From: a bacterium
Lineage (GTDB): Bacteria; UBA9089; JAHJRX01
Assembly: GCA_018830565.1 (NCBI GenBank)
Contig: JAHJRX010000020.1
Location: 1-57,102 of the forward strand
DNA length: 57,102 nucleotides
Direction of reading: 5' to 3'
A program made the translations under genes and the position numbers. Below the pieces are notes generated by a model, which saw only the letters and a list, made by a program, of their open reading frames with translations, searched no databases and was not told where the DNA came from. Positions 1-7,833 of this stretch are shown piece after piece. Positions within the stretch are counted from its first letter, which is position 1, and each line of letters starts with the position of its first letter.

Positions 1-41
1 CACTCTTTTTTGCTCATTTCGAAAATGTCCTTTTCTTCCAT
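1..41 (-). CDS. 5' fragment of a probable transposase/integrase gene (cut by window edge)
   Basis: On the minus strand an ATG at 41-39 follows a good ribosome binding site (GGAGGGA, complement of about 43-50) and opens a frame that runs off the window, beginning MEEKDIFEMSKKE. Short acidic N-termini of this kind occur in IS transposases, and the gene starts about 40 bases inside a pair of direct repeats that look like transposon ends. Only 13 residues are visible, so the family cannot be named. The transposase reading rests mainly on the neighbouring repeats. Confidence 0.4.
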   Translation of the reverse strand, partial: MEEKDIFEMSKKE

Positions 42-81
42 TTCTCCCTCCTTTTTTGAGGGATATTTTACATCCTTAAAC

Positions 82-122
82 AGGACATTTTCATTTTGCC
101 AGATTAGGACATTTTCATTTTG
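82..122. repeat. Tandem end repeats of a probable insertion sequence
   Basis: The 17-mer AGGACATTTTCATTTTG occurs at 82-98 and again at 106-122, 24 bp apart. The complementary word GAAAATGTCC is also seen at 21-30, inside the start of the minus-strand gene. Repeated short words just outside a transposase start codon are typical of transposase-binding sites at IS ends. The region from 130 to 383 holds no gene that I can see. Confidence 0.45.
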
Positions 123-255
123 GTATTACAGATATTTTTCAGCAATTCTCATTATAAGATTTTACAAATTTGATTAACCTAATAACATAAACATAAGGCT
201 AGATGAGGTCTTAGTTTTACAAAGTTGGGGAATTCGTAACAAAAGTAAATATATA

Positions 256-285
256 TTGACAAAAAATGCTTGTGTGTGGTAGCTT
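256..285 (+). promoter_or_regulatory. Possible sigma-70 promoter for the HD-GYP operon
   Basis: A perfect -35 TTGACA at 256-261 is followed 18 bp later by a weak -10-like TAGCTT at 280-285. It lies about 100 bp upstream of the ATG at 384, in otherwise non-coding DNA. The -10 box is poor, so this is tentative. Confidence 0.3.
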
Positions 286-383
286 TACTCAAGTTAGCTA
301 TTCATAGACATCACCTGATTTTCTTGGTTTTAACTTCCTGCTTAACCTTTGGGCTGAACGTTTACCTTTAAGGGATATAAGCA

Positions 384-2423
384 ATGATAAATTTAGGACT
401 CTTAAAAGGAATAGTCTTTTTAATCATTTCTTTATTGAATTTTGGTCTGGCTATATTTATCTTAGCTAAAAATCCCAAGCATAAGATTAATATTTCTCTC
501 TCTTTAGCTGCTTTATTTTCAGGAATTCATCCTCTGAGCTACTCACTGATATATCTTTTGTTTCCAAAATATAGCTTTTTTTTTCATAAAATGGCCTGGC
601 TGGGCATCTTTATTGTCCCTTCTTTCTTAACCTTTGTTTTATTTTTTAGCCAGATAAATCCCAAGAAGACAATTCTTATTACTACTATTACTTATTCCAT
701 AGGCCTTATTCTTTTTATTCTTTCGCTTATTACTTCTTTACTGGTCAAAGAAGTACTTATCTTACCTTCTCAAATAGTAGCTAAGACAGGACCTTTAGAT
801 ATAGTAATGAGAAGCTATATCCTTATCTTAATAGGCCTGACTTTTTACTATCTCTTCAAAGATTATCAAAAAAGTAACTTTAAAAGAAGAGAGTGCATTA
901 AGTATCTCTTTACCGGTATCTTCATTTACGGCTTAGGAGGTTTAATTTTTAGTGTTTTCTTACCTTTAATCTTAAAACATACGGCCTTTTCATATCTAAC
1001 TTTCTTTTTTTCATTAATCTGGCTTTCTCTAACTACCTATTCCATCTTGTATTATCACCTTTTAGATATTAAAGTAGCTTTTAAAAAGATCACCTTAATT
1101 ACTTTAACGGGTATCGTTAGTTTAATCCTCATCTACTCTATCACCATTTTTACTAAAGAGACCTTTAGCGAAATATTAGGTTCGATGTGGTTCTTATTCC
1201 CTATCTTAATCTCTTTAATCATCGGATTCTTATTTAACCATCTTACTTCATTAATTATTAACTTAAAAGAAGAAGAATTTTCAAGAGAAAAGTATAGATA
1301 TCGAGCTTATCTCTGGCAAGAAATAGAAAAGATAAGCCAAGCTAAGAACATGGGTGAACTTTTCTCAAGAATTACCCATAGTCTTAAGTATGCCCTTAAC
1401 CCCTCTTTTATTAAGATCTTCTTAAACCATGAAGAATTAAACAAGTATTTACTCCAATATGGAGATTTTAATAATTTAAGAGAAAACCCAAACTTTCATC
1501 ATTCTAAGATAGAATTTTCCCATAACCACTGCTTAATCCTTTACTTAAAAGAACAAAAAGAATTGATCGATCTAAATAAGATAAACTTTTTACTTAATCT
1601 TGGAAAAGAGTCTTTAGATCAAAGAAACTCTTTTCTTTCGATAAAAGATGAATTAACAAGAATAAAAGCCGAGCTCTGTTTACCTATCTTTAAAGAAGAT
1701 AACCTTCTTGGTCTTATCTTGATGGGTAATAGACTTACCTTACCTTATCTTTACTCTTCTGAGGATCTACGTTTAATCTCCTTGATGACTAATTATCTAG
1801 GAGAAACACTCCACAAACTTACATTAGAAGATAAAAATCTACGGCTGATCTTAAGCTCTATCCAAACCATCGTTAACTCTGTAGAAGCAAAAGATTCGTA
1901 CACCGGGGGCCACAGCCTTCGTGTCTTTAATATTTCACTTTCCTTAGGAAAAAGGCTATTAAGACACCTGCCCAGCACTTCAGATAATTTAATCGGCCTT
2001 AAGAGAGCCGCTATTTTACATGATGTAGGTAAACTCAGTATTCCAGAAGCCATCTTAACTAAGTATGAAAAGTTATCAAAAGAAGAATTTGAAGTCTTAG
2101 CTAAACATCCTGAAAAAGGTATCGAGCTTATTAAACCTTTAGAAGACTGGCTGAGTGAAGATACGAGGTTAGGCATCTTGCAACATCACGAAAATTTTGA
2201 TGGGTCGGGTTATCCTAAAAGAATAAAGGAAAAAGATATCCATATTTATGCCCGCATCATCAGAGTAGCTGATGCTTTTGATGCTTTAACTACCGATCGG
2301 CCTTATTCTAAAGCCATGGAAAAGAAGGTAGCCATTGAAGAGTTAAAAAAATTAGCTCATCTTCACTTTGACTCTGAAGTGATTGATAAGTTAGTAGAGC
2401 TAAACGAAGAAGGGTTGATTTAA
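384..2423 (+). CDS. Membrane-bound HD-GYP cyclic-di-GMP phosphodiesterase with 7TM and GAF-like input
   Basis: Probable c-di-GMP phosphodiesterase of the inner membrane. The first ~300 residues contain about eight hydrophobic segments and resemble the 7TM input domain often found on histidine kinases. A GAF-like region follows at about 310-480, and an HD-GYP domain at about 500-679. The metal-binding HD pair is at residues 546-547 (LHDVGKL), and the signature GYP is at 609-611 within HHENFDGSGYP, followed by ADAFDALTTDRPYS. All the motifs expected of an active enzyme are present. It is the first gene of an operon: the next HD-GYP gene begins 6 bp after its stop. What the membrane domain senses cannot be read from the sequence. 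Confidence 0.88.
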   Translation: MINLGLLKGIVFLIISLLNFGLAIFILAKNPKHKINISLSLAALFSGIHPLSYSLIYLLFPKYSFFFHKMAWLGIFIVPSFLTFVLFFSQINPKKTILITTITYSIGLILFILSLITSLLVKEVLILPSQIVAKTGPLDIVMRSYILILIGLTFYYLFKDYQKSNFKRRECIKYLFTGIFIYGLGGLIFSVFLPLILKHTAFSYLTFFFSLIWLSLTTYSILYYHLLDIKVAFKKITLITLTGIVSLILIYSITIFTKETFSEILGSMWFLFPILISLIIGFLFNHLTSLIINLKEEEFSREKYRYRAYLWQEIEKISQAKNMGELFSRITHSLKYALNPSFIKIFLNHEELNKYLLQYGDFNNLRENPNFHHSKIEFSHNHCLILYLKEQKELIDLNKINFLLNLGKESLDQRNSFLSIKDELTRIKAELCLPIFKEDNLLGLILMGNRLTLPYLYSSEDLRLISLMTNYLGETLHKLTLEDKNLRLILSSIQTIVNSVEAKDSYTGGHSLRVFNISLSLGKRLLRHLPSTSDNLIGLKRAAILHDVGKLSIPEAILTKYEKLSKEEFEVLAKHPEKGIELIKPLEDWLSEDTRLGILQHHENFDGSGYPKRIKEKDIHIYARIIRVADAFDALTTDRPYSKAMEKKVAIEELKKLAHLHFDSEVIDKLVELNEEGLI

Positions 2424-2429
2424 AAAGCT

Positions 2430-3092
2430 ATGTTTTCTAAATTATATTCCTCTAAATTATATTCCAAGATTATCACTGCTTTAAAAAATGTAGGACTAAA
2501 GAAAAAGAAAGCTAATCTTAAGCTCAAAGAGATGCTAAAGATTGCTCATTCTCTAACAACCGTCGTCGAAACAAGGGATCCCTCTACCTTTGAACATGGA
2601 AAAAGGGTGCAAGAGTATTCTCTCTTAATTGCCCAAAAGTTAAATGTTCCTCAAGAAATGATCAAGGTAGCTTCAGTTCTTCACGATATAGGCAAGATAG
2701 GTATCCCAGAAAGTATTCTCTTGAAAAAAGATAGACTTACCCATGAAGAATGGGAGATCATCAAACAACATCCTGAGATTGGCCAAGAGTTGTTAAAAAA
2801 ACAACTCCTTGATTTTCCAGAAGAAGTATTTGATGCCATAAAACATCATCATGAAACTTTAGATGGAGAAGGATATCCAGATTCTTTGGAGGCAGAAAAG
2901 TTACCCTTAGCTATTCGTATCCTTTCCGTAGCCGATGCTTTTGAAGCCATGACTTCAGAGCGAATATATAGGAAAATAATATCCCAAGAAGAAGCCTTAG
3001 CGGAATTAGAGAGATGCAAAGGAAAAAAATACGATCCTCTGGTGGTAGAAGCCTTAATCTCCATAATTAAAGAAAAAAATATCAATCCATGA
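2430..3092 (+). CDS. Stand-alone HD-GYP domain protein
   Basis: A 220-residue cytoplasmic protein that is almost entirely an HD-GYP domain. HD is at residues 85-86 (LHDIGKIGIPESI) and GYP at 148-150 (HHHETLDGEGYP), with ADAFEAMTSERIY downstream. It has no membrane segment and no recognisable input domain; the first ~35 residues are basic. Being directly downstream of a membrane HD-GYP protein suggests a paired or duplicated c-di-GMP phosphodiesterase. Its stop overlaps the start of the U32 gene by 4 bases (ATGA), so translation is probably coupled. Catalytic residues are intact; activity is inferred from the family. Confidence 0.85.
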   Translation: MFSKLYSSKLYSKIITALKNVGLKKKKANLKLKEMLKIAHSLTTVVETRDPSTFEHGKRVQEYSLLIAQKLNVPQEMIKVASVLHDIGKIGIPESILLKKDRLTHEEWEIIKQHPEIGQELLKKQLLDFPEEVFDAIKHHHETLDGEGYPDSLEAEKLPLAIRILSVADAFEAMTSERIYRKIISQEEALAELERCKGKKYDPLVVEALISIIKEKNINP

Positions 3093-4279
3093 AGAAGATA
3101 GAATTAGTCTCTCCTGCTTCTAATTGGCCTATGCTTATGGCTAGCGTAGAAAATGGGGCAGATGCTGTTTACCTTGGTTTAAAAGAGTTTAATCTTAGAA
3201 TCTCAGCCGAAAATTTTCATTTAAGAGAATTAAGAAAGGTCGTTGACTACTGCCATAAAAACAACGTTAAGGTTTATCTGGCTTTAAATACCCTTATCTA
3301 TGACCAAGAAGAAAAAAAGATTAAGAAGATCCTCTTCAAAGCTAAAGAATATCAAGTTGAGGCTATTATTTGTTGGGACTATTTAGTTATCTCTGAAGCT
3401 TTAGCTTTAAATTTAAATGTCCACCTTAGCACTCAAGCCAGTGTCTCTAACTCATCTACCGTTAATTTTTATCAAAATTTGGGCGTGAAGAGAATTGTCT
3501 TAGCCAGAGAATTAAGCCTTAAACAAATATCGGCCATCAAGAAGAAAAATAGTATTGAGCTTGAATGCTTTGTTCATGGGGCAATGTGTTTAGCTCTTTC
3601 CGGGAGGTGTCTTTTAAGCCAATATTTCTTTCAAAAGAGCGCTAATCGAGGAAACTGTTTACAACCTTGCAGAAGAAAGTATCAAAGTTTAGATGATCAA
3701 TTAGAAATAGAAATAGGCCCTAATTACATTTTAAGTGCTAAGGATTTATGCACCATTGAGATAATTGATAAATTAATTAAGGCCGGGATAGATGTTTTTA
3801 AGATTGAAGGTCGGTCTAAATCGCCCGAATACGTCAAGGTAGTTACCCAGTGTTATCGAGAAGCTTTAGATGCTTATTACCAAAAAGCTTATCACCAGGA
3901 ATTAACTGATAAATTACTAAAAAAACTACAAACTGTATATAATCGAGGCTTTTCTAAAGGCTTTTACTTGGGGTTGCCCAATGATCAAGACTTAACTAAG
4001 AGCGAAGGAAACATCGCTTCTAAGAAAAAAAAATATGTAGGAAGAGTCTTAAATTATTATAAAAAAGTTGGCGTGGCTGAAATCGTCATTGAAGATCATC
4101 CTCTCTCTAAAGGAAATGAAATCTTATTTGTGGGTTATAAAACTGGTCTTAAAAATATGACTATTAATTCCTTAGAGATAGACCACCAAGAAGTAGATAA
4201 AGCTAAAAAAGGTGAAAAAGTAGGCATATTTTCAACGGAAAGAGTAAGGAGTAATGATCAAGTATATCTCTTAAGTTAA
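3089..4279 (+). CDS. U32 family protein, probable tRNA/rRNA hydroxylation enzyme (TrhP/RlhA-like)
   Basis: Member of 'peptidase family U32'. Its characterised bacterial relatives (TrhP/YegQ, RlhA/YhbU-YdcP) are prephenate-dependent RNA hydroxylation factors rather than proteases. The family signature is clear: the block FVHGAMCLALSGRC carries C167 and C174, and NRGNCLQPCR carries C190 and C194. These four cysteines are expected to bind an Fe-S cluster. At 396 residues it matches the shorter tRNA-type members, which modify U34 to 5-hydroxyuridine, but the exact RNA target cannot be assigned here. It is co-transcribed with the two HD-GYP genes (4-base overlap); there is no obvious functional link. 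Confidence 0.8.
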   Translation: MKKIELVSPASNWPMLMASVENGADAVYLGLKEFNLRISAENFHLRELRKVVDYCHKNNVKVYLALNTLIYDQEEKKIKKILFKAKEYQVEAIICWDYLVISEALALNLNVHLSTQASVSNSSTVNFYQNLGVKRIVLARELSLKQISAIKKKNSIELECFVHGAMCLALSGRCLLSQYFFQKSANRGNCLQPCRRKYQSLDDQLEIEIGPNYILSAKDLCTIEIIDKLIKAGIDVFKIEGRSKSPEYVKVVTQCYREALDAYYQKAYHQELTDKLLKKLQTVYNRGFSKGFYLGLPNDQDLTKSEGNIASKKKKYVGRVLNYYKKVGVAEIVIEDHPLSKGNEILFVGYKTGLKNMTINSLEIDHQEVDKAKKGEKVGIFSTERVRSNDQVYLLS

Positions 4280-4317
4280 GGCTCTTCTCTTGCTTCTAGT
4301 TTGAATACTTCATATTT

Positions 4318-4348
4318 TATAGCACTTATTAATGAAAATTTGACATAG
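4318..4348. mobile_element. Solo terminal repeat of MITE family A
   Basis: This 31-bp stretch matches, in reverse complement, the right terminal repeat of the copy ending at 20021 (it begins TATAGCACTTATTAATGA and ends GACATAG). Only one end is present, so this is a decayed or truncated copy lying downstream of the U32 gene. Confidence 0.6.
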
Positions 4349-4403
4349 TGCATTTTTAATCTTTAAATGATATTTTAATCTTTAAATAATTATAAAATTT
4401 TAC

Positions 4404-4431
4404 TTGACAAATTTTTGATTATTCGTATAAT
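4404..4431 (+). promoter_or_regulatory. Strong sigma-70 promoter for the small secreted protein
   Basis: Perfect TTGACA (4404-4409) and perfect TATAAT (4426-4431) are separated by 16 bp. It lies 87 bp upstream of the ATG at 4518. Between the two, the word AATGCTAAATTATTTTAGTA occurs twice (about 4440-4459 and 4468-4487), giving a direct repeat in the untranslated leader. Confidence 0.8.
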
Positions 4432-4517
4432 TTCTCTCTAATGCTAAATTATTTTAGTAATGCTATTAATGCTAAATTATTTTAGTAGGATATTTTAATA
4501 AGAAAGGAGTAAGATAT

Positions 4518-4706
4518 ATGAAGAATTTATTAGTTTTGCTGGTAGCAGTCTGCTTTGCTTTTACTTTAGCTATGGGTATTAATTGTTGTGCTCCAAAAGC
4601 TACTGAAGATAAAGCTCCAGTTGCAGAAGATGAAGCTCCAGCTCCAGAAGCTCCAGCTCCAGAAGTTCCAGCTCCAGAAGTTCCAGCTCCAGCTCCAGCA
4701 CATTAA
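4518..4706 (+). CDS. Small secreted Ala/Pro/Glu-rich protein, possible lipoprotein
   Basis: A 62-residue protein. It has a hydrophobic N-terminal signal, a Cys-Cys pair at about residue 23-24 and a low-complexity tail built from repeats of APEAPAPEVP. The lipobox is imperfect (GINCC), so lipid attachment is possible but not certain. It has its own strong promoter, a good ribosome binding site (AAAGGAG at about 4502-4508) and its own terminator, so it is probably an abundant single-gene transcript. The acidic, proline-rich tail would be extended in the periplasm. No family is recognised. Confidence 0.65.
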   Translation: MKNLLVLLVAVCFAFTLAMGINCCAPKATEDKAPVAEDEAPAPEAPAPEVPAPEVPAPAPAH

Positions 4707-4740
4707 TATTTAGTTCTATAAAAATAGTTCTATAAAAAAT

Positions 4741-4777
4741 AAAAAAGGGAAGAGGTAAAACTCTTCCCTTTTTTATT
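4741..4777. terminator. Bidirectional rho-independent terminator
   Basis: The stem AAAAGGGAAGAG/CTCTTCCCTTTT with a 6-base loop has A-tracts and T-tracts on both flanks. It lies between the convergent small-protein gene (plus) and accB (minus) and can serve both. It overlaps the last codon of accB. Confidence 0.85.
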
Positions 4778-5201
4778 CTACTAAAAAGAGGACTTGGTTG
4801 GTAGCTACCGTTTGTCCATCTTTAAATAATATTTTTACAATCTTACCTTCAAATTCTGATTTTATTTCATTAAATAACTTCATCGCTTCTACCAAGGCAA
4901 CGGTTTGTTCTTTTATAATAAAGTTTTCTTCTTCCACGAAAGGAAGAACTCCAGAAAAAGGAGCTCGGTATATAGTTCCAGCTAAAGGAGATCTTATCTC
5001 TTTATACTCCTTCTTTTTTTCATTCTTAGCTGCATCTTCAAAAGAAGTAGGATCTTTCTTCTCAGAAGAGATGCTCTTTATATTTTTTTTAGCTCTTATT
5101 CTTATCTTCTCTTCTTTGATATCTATTTCTTCTAAATGGTATTTACCTAAAAACTTGATTACTTCTTCTACTTTTTGAACATCAATATCTTTCTTCTTCA
5201 T
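4773..5201 (-). CDS. accB: Biotin carboxyl carrier protein (acetyl-CoA carboxylase type)
   Basis: Carries the biotin that shuttles carboxyl groups, normally in acetyl-CoA carboxylase for fatty acid synthesis. The C-terminal ~75 residues form a biotinyl domain with the modification motif EAMKL, the biotinylated lysine being K108. The N-terminus (MKKKDIDVQKVEEVI) and a charged Ser/Lys/Glu linker match AccB, and 142 residues is normal length. Unusually, no accC (biotin carboxylase) is next to it; the upstream gene is an FAD oxidoreductase. It could instead serve another biotin enzyme, but the N-terminal region favours AccB. Confidence 0.82.
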   Translation of the reverse strand: MKKKDIDVQKVEEVIKFLGKYHLEEIDIKEEKIRIRAKKNIKSISSEKKDPTSFEDAAKNEKKKEYKEIRSPLAGTIYRAPFSGVLPFVEEENFIIKEQTVALVEAMKLFNEIKSEFEGKIVKILFKDGQTVATNQVLFLVE

Positions 5202-5221
5202 TTTAAATTACTCCAAATTTG

Positions 5222-6337
5222 TTAAATATCTTTAATCATCTTTTGGACATATTTAGCAATAGATAAGGAAGCAGTAAGACCAGGCGAATCAATGCCAATA
5301 AGATTAATAAATCCTGGATAACCTTTATCTTCTTCATGTCTTATCACAAAATCCCTAAAATCCTCATCTTGTCCTTGAAGTTTTGGTCTAATTCCTGCTA
5401 GATCAGGGCTTAAGTCATCCTCATTTATAAAAGGTAAAAATTGTTTTACAGAACGATAAAATAAAGTTCCTTTAGAAGGATCAACCTGATAATTTATTTC
5501 TTTATTAATATATTCAGCGTCAGGACCTAAACGTAGGCGACCTGTCTTGTCTAAAACCACATGAATACCTAAACTAACCTCAGTAGGGACAGGATAAATT
5601 AAATGTTTTATAGAATGTAATTTGTGCGCTTGAAAATAACTTCCTTTGCAATATTTTAGTAAATAGTCACAATTTAGGATATCTATGCCTGCCATTTGAG
5701 CTATGATATCACTATTAAGGCCGGCACAGTTAACTACCATTCTTGAGGTAAAAGTATATTCTTTTTTAGATTCTAAGATTACTACCTCATATCCCGAGGA
5801 TATTTTTCTAATATTTATTACCGGGGTTTGATATAAAATTTCTACCTTTCTTGACATGGCTTTTTGTAAAAGATATTGCATTAATTGGTGAGTATCTACG
5901 ATACCGGTAGAAGGAGAATATAAAGCAGTTTTAGCTTTAAGATCTGGCTCTAATTCTTTTACTTCTTTTTCAGATAGGATCCTTAAATCATCTACTCCAT
6001 TTTCTCTTCCATTCTTTAGTAATTTTTCTAACTTTTCTTCCTCAGCTTGGCTTTGAGCGATAATTAATTTACCTATCTTCTTGAAAAAGATATTATTTTT
6101 TTCGCAGGTTTCATAAAGAAGATTTTTTCCTTCTACACAAGTCATAGCTTTTAAAGTATCTTTAGGATAATAAAGACCAGCATGGATAACTTCACTATTA
6201 CGACTACTAGTTTCTTCTCCAAAACTTGAGTTTTTTTCTAAGATAAAGATATCTTGTCCCTGACTTTCAATTTCAGAAGCAATGGCTAATCCTACAACCC
6301 CTGCTCCAATGATGATTAGATCAACCTTTTCAGCCAT
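5222..6337 (-). CDS. FAD-dependent oxidoreductase, L-2-hydroxyglutarate oxidase/dehydrogenase-like (LhgO)
   Basis: A DAO-family flavoprotein. The FAD-binding dinucleotide motif is at the N-terminus (IIIGAGVVGLAIASE), followed by SSRNSEVIHAGLYYP, which is characteristic of the LhgO/YgaF group that oxidises L-2-hydroxyglutarate to 2-oxoglutarate. The C-terminal LAGIRPKLQG and the Gly-rich GIDSPGLTASL blocks also match that group, and 371 residues is close to its usual length. A glycerol-3-phosphate dehydrogenase-like activity is the main alternative. It lies just upstream of accB on the same strand (20-bp gap) and is probably co-transcribed. Confidence 0.75.
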   Translation of the reverse strand: MAEKVDLIIIGAGVVGLAIASEIESQGQDIFILEKNSSFGEETSSRNSEVIHAGLYYPKDTLKAMTCVEGKNLLYETCEKNNIFFKKIGKLIIAQSQAEEEKLEKLLKNGRENGVDDLRILSEKEVKELEPDLKAKTALYSPSTGIVDTHQLMQYLLQKAMSRKVEILYQTPVINIRKISSGYEVVILESKKEYTFTSRMVVNCAGLNSDIIAQMAGIDILNCDYLLKYCKGSYFQAHKLHSIKHLIYPVPTEVSLGIHVVLDKTGRLRLGPDAEYINKEINYQVDPSKGTLFYRSVKQFLPFINEDDLSPDLAGIRPKLQGQDEDFRDFVIRHEEDKGYPGFINLIGIDSPGLTASLSIAKYVQKMIKDI

Positions 6338-6371
6338 AATTTTCTACCATATTTCTACCATAATTAAGAAA

Positions 6372-7169
6372 CTAAAAGATACTTTGCAAAATCTCTAACT
6401 CTTTCTTCATCTTTGTCTCTTTTTCTCTTTCCACTAATAAGTCATTTCGATGAAAACGTTCTAAAGTGAAAGGAACTACTTTATTCTTTAGCCGAGGCAC
6501 CCTTTCTTCTTCTTTTAGTAAAAACTTAAACTTTATTCCCCCTCCTCTTAAAAAAAGGTAAAGGGGAAGCAAAAAACTTGGTAAGGTAATTAATTTTTTT
6601 ACCTTTACCTTTTCTAATAATGGTTCCCATTTAGTCAGCTTAAAATATTGGCTAAAATATCTTTGATAGTTAAAAAAACTATATCCATGGTGAGAAAGCC
6701 CACTCTTACGTATCTCTTCATCTTCTTTTTTCTCAAGTATACCTTTTACCGGTTCCCAAACAACACACTTTCCTTTTGGTTTTAAAATACGAGCTATTTC
6801 ACTTACCACATTGGAGAGTGAAGGCAAATGGTGAAGTATTTCTTTGCAAAAGACCAGATCAAAAGAATGATCAGCAAAAGGGAGTATCTCTATATCTCCA
6901 ACGAGACGTTCAAAGTAATGATCTTGGTCGATAAATGCTTGGCCACAACGGATAAATTCTGGCATCATATCCATCGCGATTACCCAAGCTCCATAATGAG
7001 TAAATAAGTAGCTTGTTTCGCAACACCCGGCACCTAAATCTAAGATTACTTTTTCTTTCTCAACAATATCTTTTATTCCTTTATTGATCAGAGGAAGATA
7101 ATTCTTTAAGTAGGTTAAATGTTCTTCTTGGTCATGCATTTCATAAACCCATTGATACTCTCCCTCCAT
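6372..7169 (-). CDS. Class I SAM-dependent methyltransferase (catalytic part of a frameshifted gene)
   Basis: A Rossmann-fold methyltransferase. Motif I is VILDLGAGCCETSYL at about residue 41-55, an acidic residue ends strand 2 (AMDMMPE), and the post-motifs FDLVFCKEILHHL and LKPKGKCVVWEP are clear. The substrate is unknown. The ATG at 7169 has no convincing ribosome binding site, and the frame stays open upstream to about 7247. The DNA just before it encodes a zinc ribbon in another frame (see 7220-7376), so the true protein probably started there and this is the downstream part of a broken or recoded gene. Its last ~55 residues are basic and Leu-rich and may touch membrane. Confidence 0.7.
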   Translation of the reverse strand: MEGEYQWVYEMHDQEEHLTYLKNYLPLINKGIKDIVEKEKVILDLGAGCCETSYLFTHYGAWVIAMDMMPEFIRCGQAFIDQDHYFERLVGDIEILPFADHSFDLVFCKEILHHLPSLSNVVSEIARILKPKGKCVVWEPVKGILEKKEDEEIRKSGLSHHGYSFFNYQRYFSQYFKLTKWEPLLEKVKVKKLITLPSFLLPLYLFLRGGGIKFKFLLKEEERVPRLKNKVVPFTLERFHRNDLLVEREKETKMKKELEILQSIF

Positions 7170-7219
7170 CTCTGATAATTTTTCCTTAAGGCTAAGATTG
7201 TCTTTTATTCCTAAGATAA

Positions 7220-7376
7220 CTATGCCTTCTTTAATAAAAAAGGTATAGTTACAACTCGGACACTTTAAGGTACCTTCTACAATCTCTTCACCTTTAACGA
7301 GACTACTTTCTAATTGGAATCTAGAAAGACAGCCTGGACAGCAAAGAATATTTAAAAAAGAATGTTTTATAATAAT
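7220..7376 (-). pseudogene. N-terminal Trm112-like zinc ribbon of the same methyltransferase, out of frame
   Basis: Reading the minus strand from about 7370 gives KHSFLNILCCPGCLSRF, a Lys/Glu-rich stretch, then GTLKCPSCNYTFLLKKA and a TAG stop at 7222-7220. The two CPxC pairs and their spacing are those of the Trm112/UPF0434 zinc ribbon that commonly precedes bacterial methyltransferase domains. A one-base shift between about 7222 and 7246 would join it to the frame of the 6372-7169 gene, giving KEGIVILGIKDN, a natural linker. There is no ATG at its start: after the GGGGG ribosome-binding run the codons are ATT ATT ATA AAA. Either the gene is decaying, or there are sequencing errors, or the expression is unusual. 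Confidence 0.65.
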
Positions 7377-7582
7377 CCCCCTTCTGAAAAGATTATAGCA
7401 TTTGTTATAGTTATTTTCAAATAATTAAATGTTAAAAAGGCTGGGCTAGAATCAAATTAAGTTTCTTTTTAATTCAAGCTTTGGGAAAATTTATTAATGT
7501 TTCTATGAAAATCGTAGAAATTAGGTTAATCTGTCTTGTAAGTTTTCATAATTAGAATTGCTGGAAGAATTGCTGGAATATC

Positions 7583-7612
7583 TTGACAAAAAATAAAATA
7601 ATAAAGTATAAT
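7583..7612 (+). promoter_or_regulatory. Sigma-70 promoter for tRNA-Thr/tRNA-Tyr
   Basis: Perfect TTGACA at 7583-7588 and perfect TATAAT at 7607-7612, spaced by 18 bp, 28 bp before the tRNA-Thr 5' end. It probably also drives the downstream receiver and kinase genes by read-through. The region from 7381 to 7582 otherwise holds no gene that I can see. Confidence 0.8.
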
Positions 7613-7639
7613 ACTTAATGTTCTAAGTTTGATTAATAT

Positions 7640-7714
7640 GCTGGCGTAGCTCAATGGTAGAGCAGCGGTTTTGTAAACCGCAGGTTGCGGGTTCAATTCC
7701 CATCGCCAGCTCCA
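7640..7714 (+). tRNA. tRNA-Thr (anticodon TGT)
   Basis: Complete cloverleaf: acceptor GCTGGCG pairs with CGCCAGC, the anticodon stem GCGGT/ACCGC encloses TTTGTAA, and the T arm contains GTTCAATTC. CCA is encoded. It is nine bases upstream of tRNA-Tyr. Confidence 0.96.
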
Positions 7715-7722
7715 ATATAAAA

Positions 7723-7808
7723 GGGGAGATACCCTAGTGGCCAAAGGGATCAGACTGTAAATCTGACGGTGTATACCTTCGGAGGTTCAAATCCTCCTCT
7801 CCCCACCA
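7723..7808 (+). tRNA. tRNA-Tyr (anticodon GTA)
   Basis: Long-variable-arm tRNA of 86 nt with encoded CCA. Acceptor GGGGAGA pairs with TCTCCCC, the anticodon loop is CTGTAAA inside TCAGA/TCTGA, and the variable arm is about GGTGTATACC. Confidence 0.96.
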
Positions 7809-7833
7809 TAATTTTACACAACGGAGGTCAATA

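Noticed and set aside
7526-7744. Minus-strand open frame across the tRNA-Thr and tRNA-Tyr genes
   Set aside because: It is antisense to two good tRNA genes and resembles no protein.
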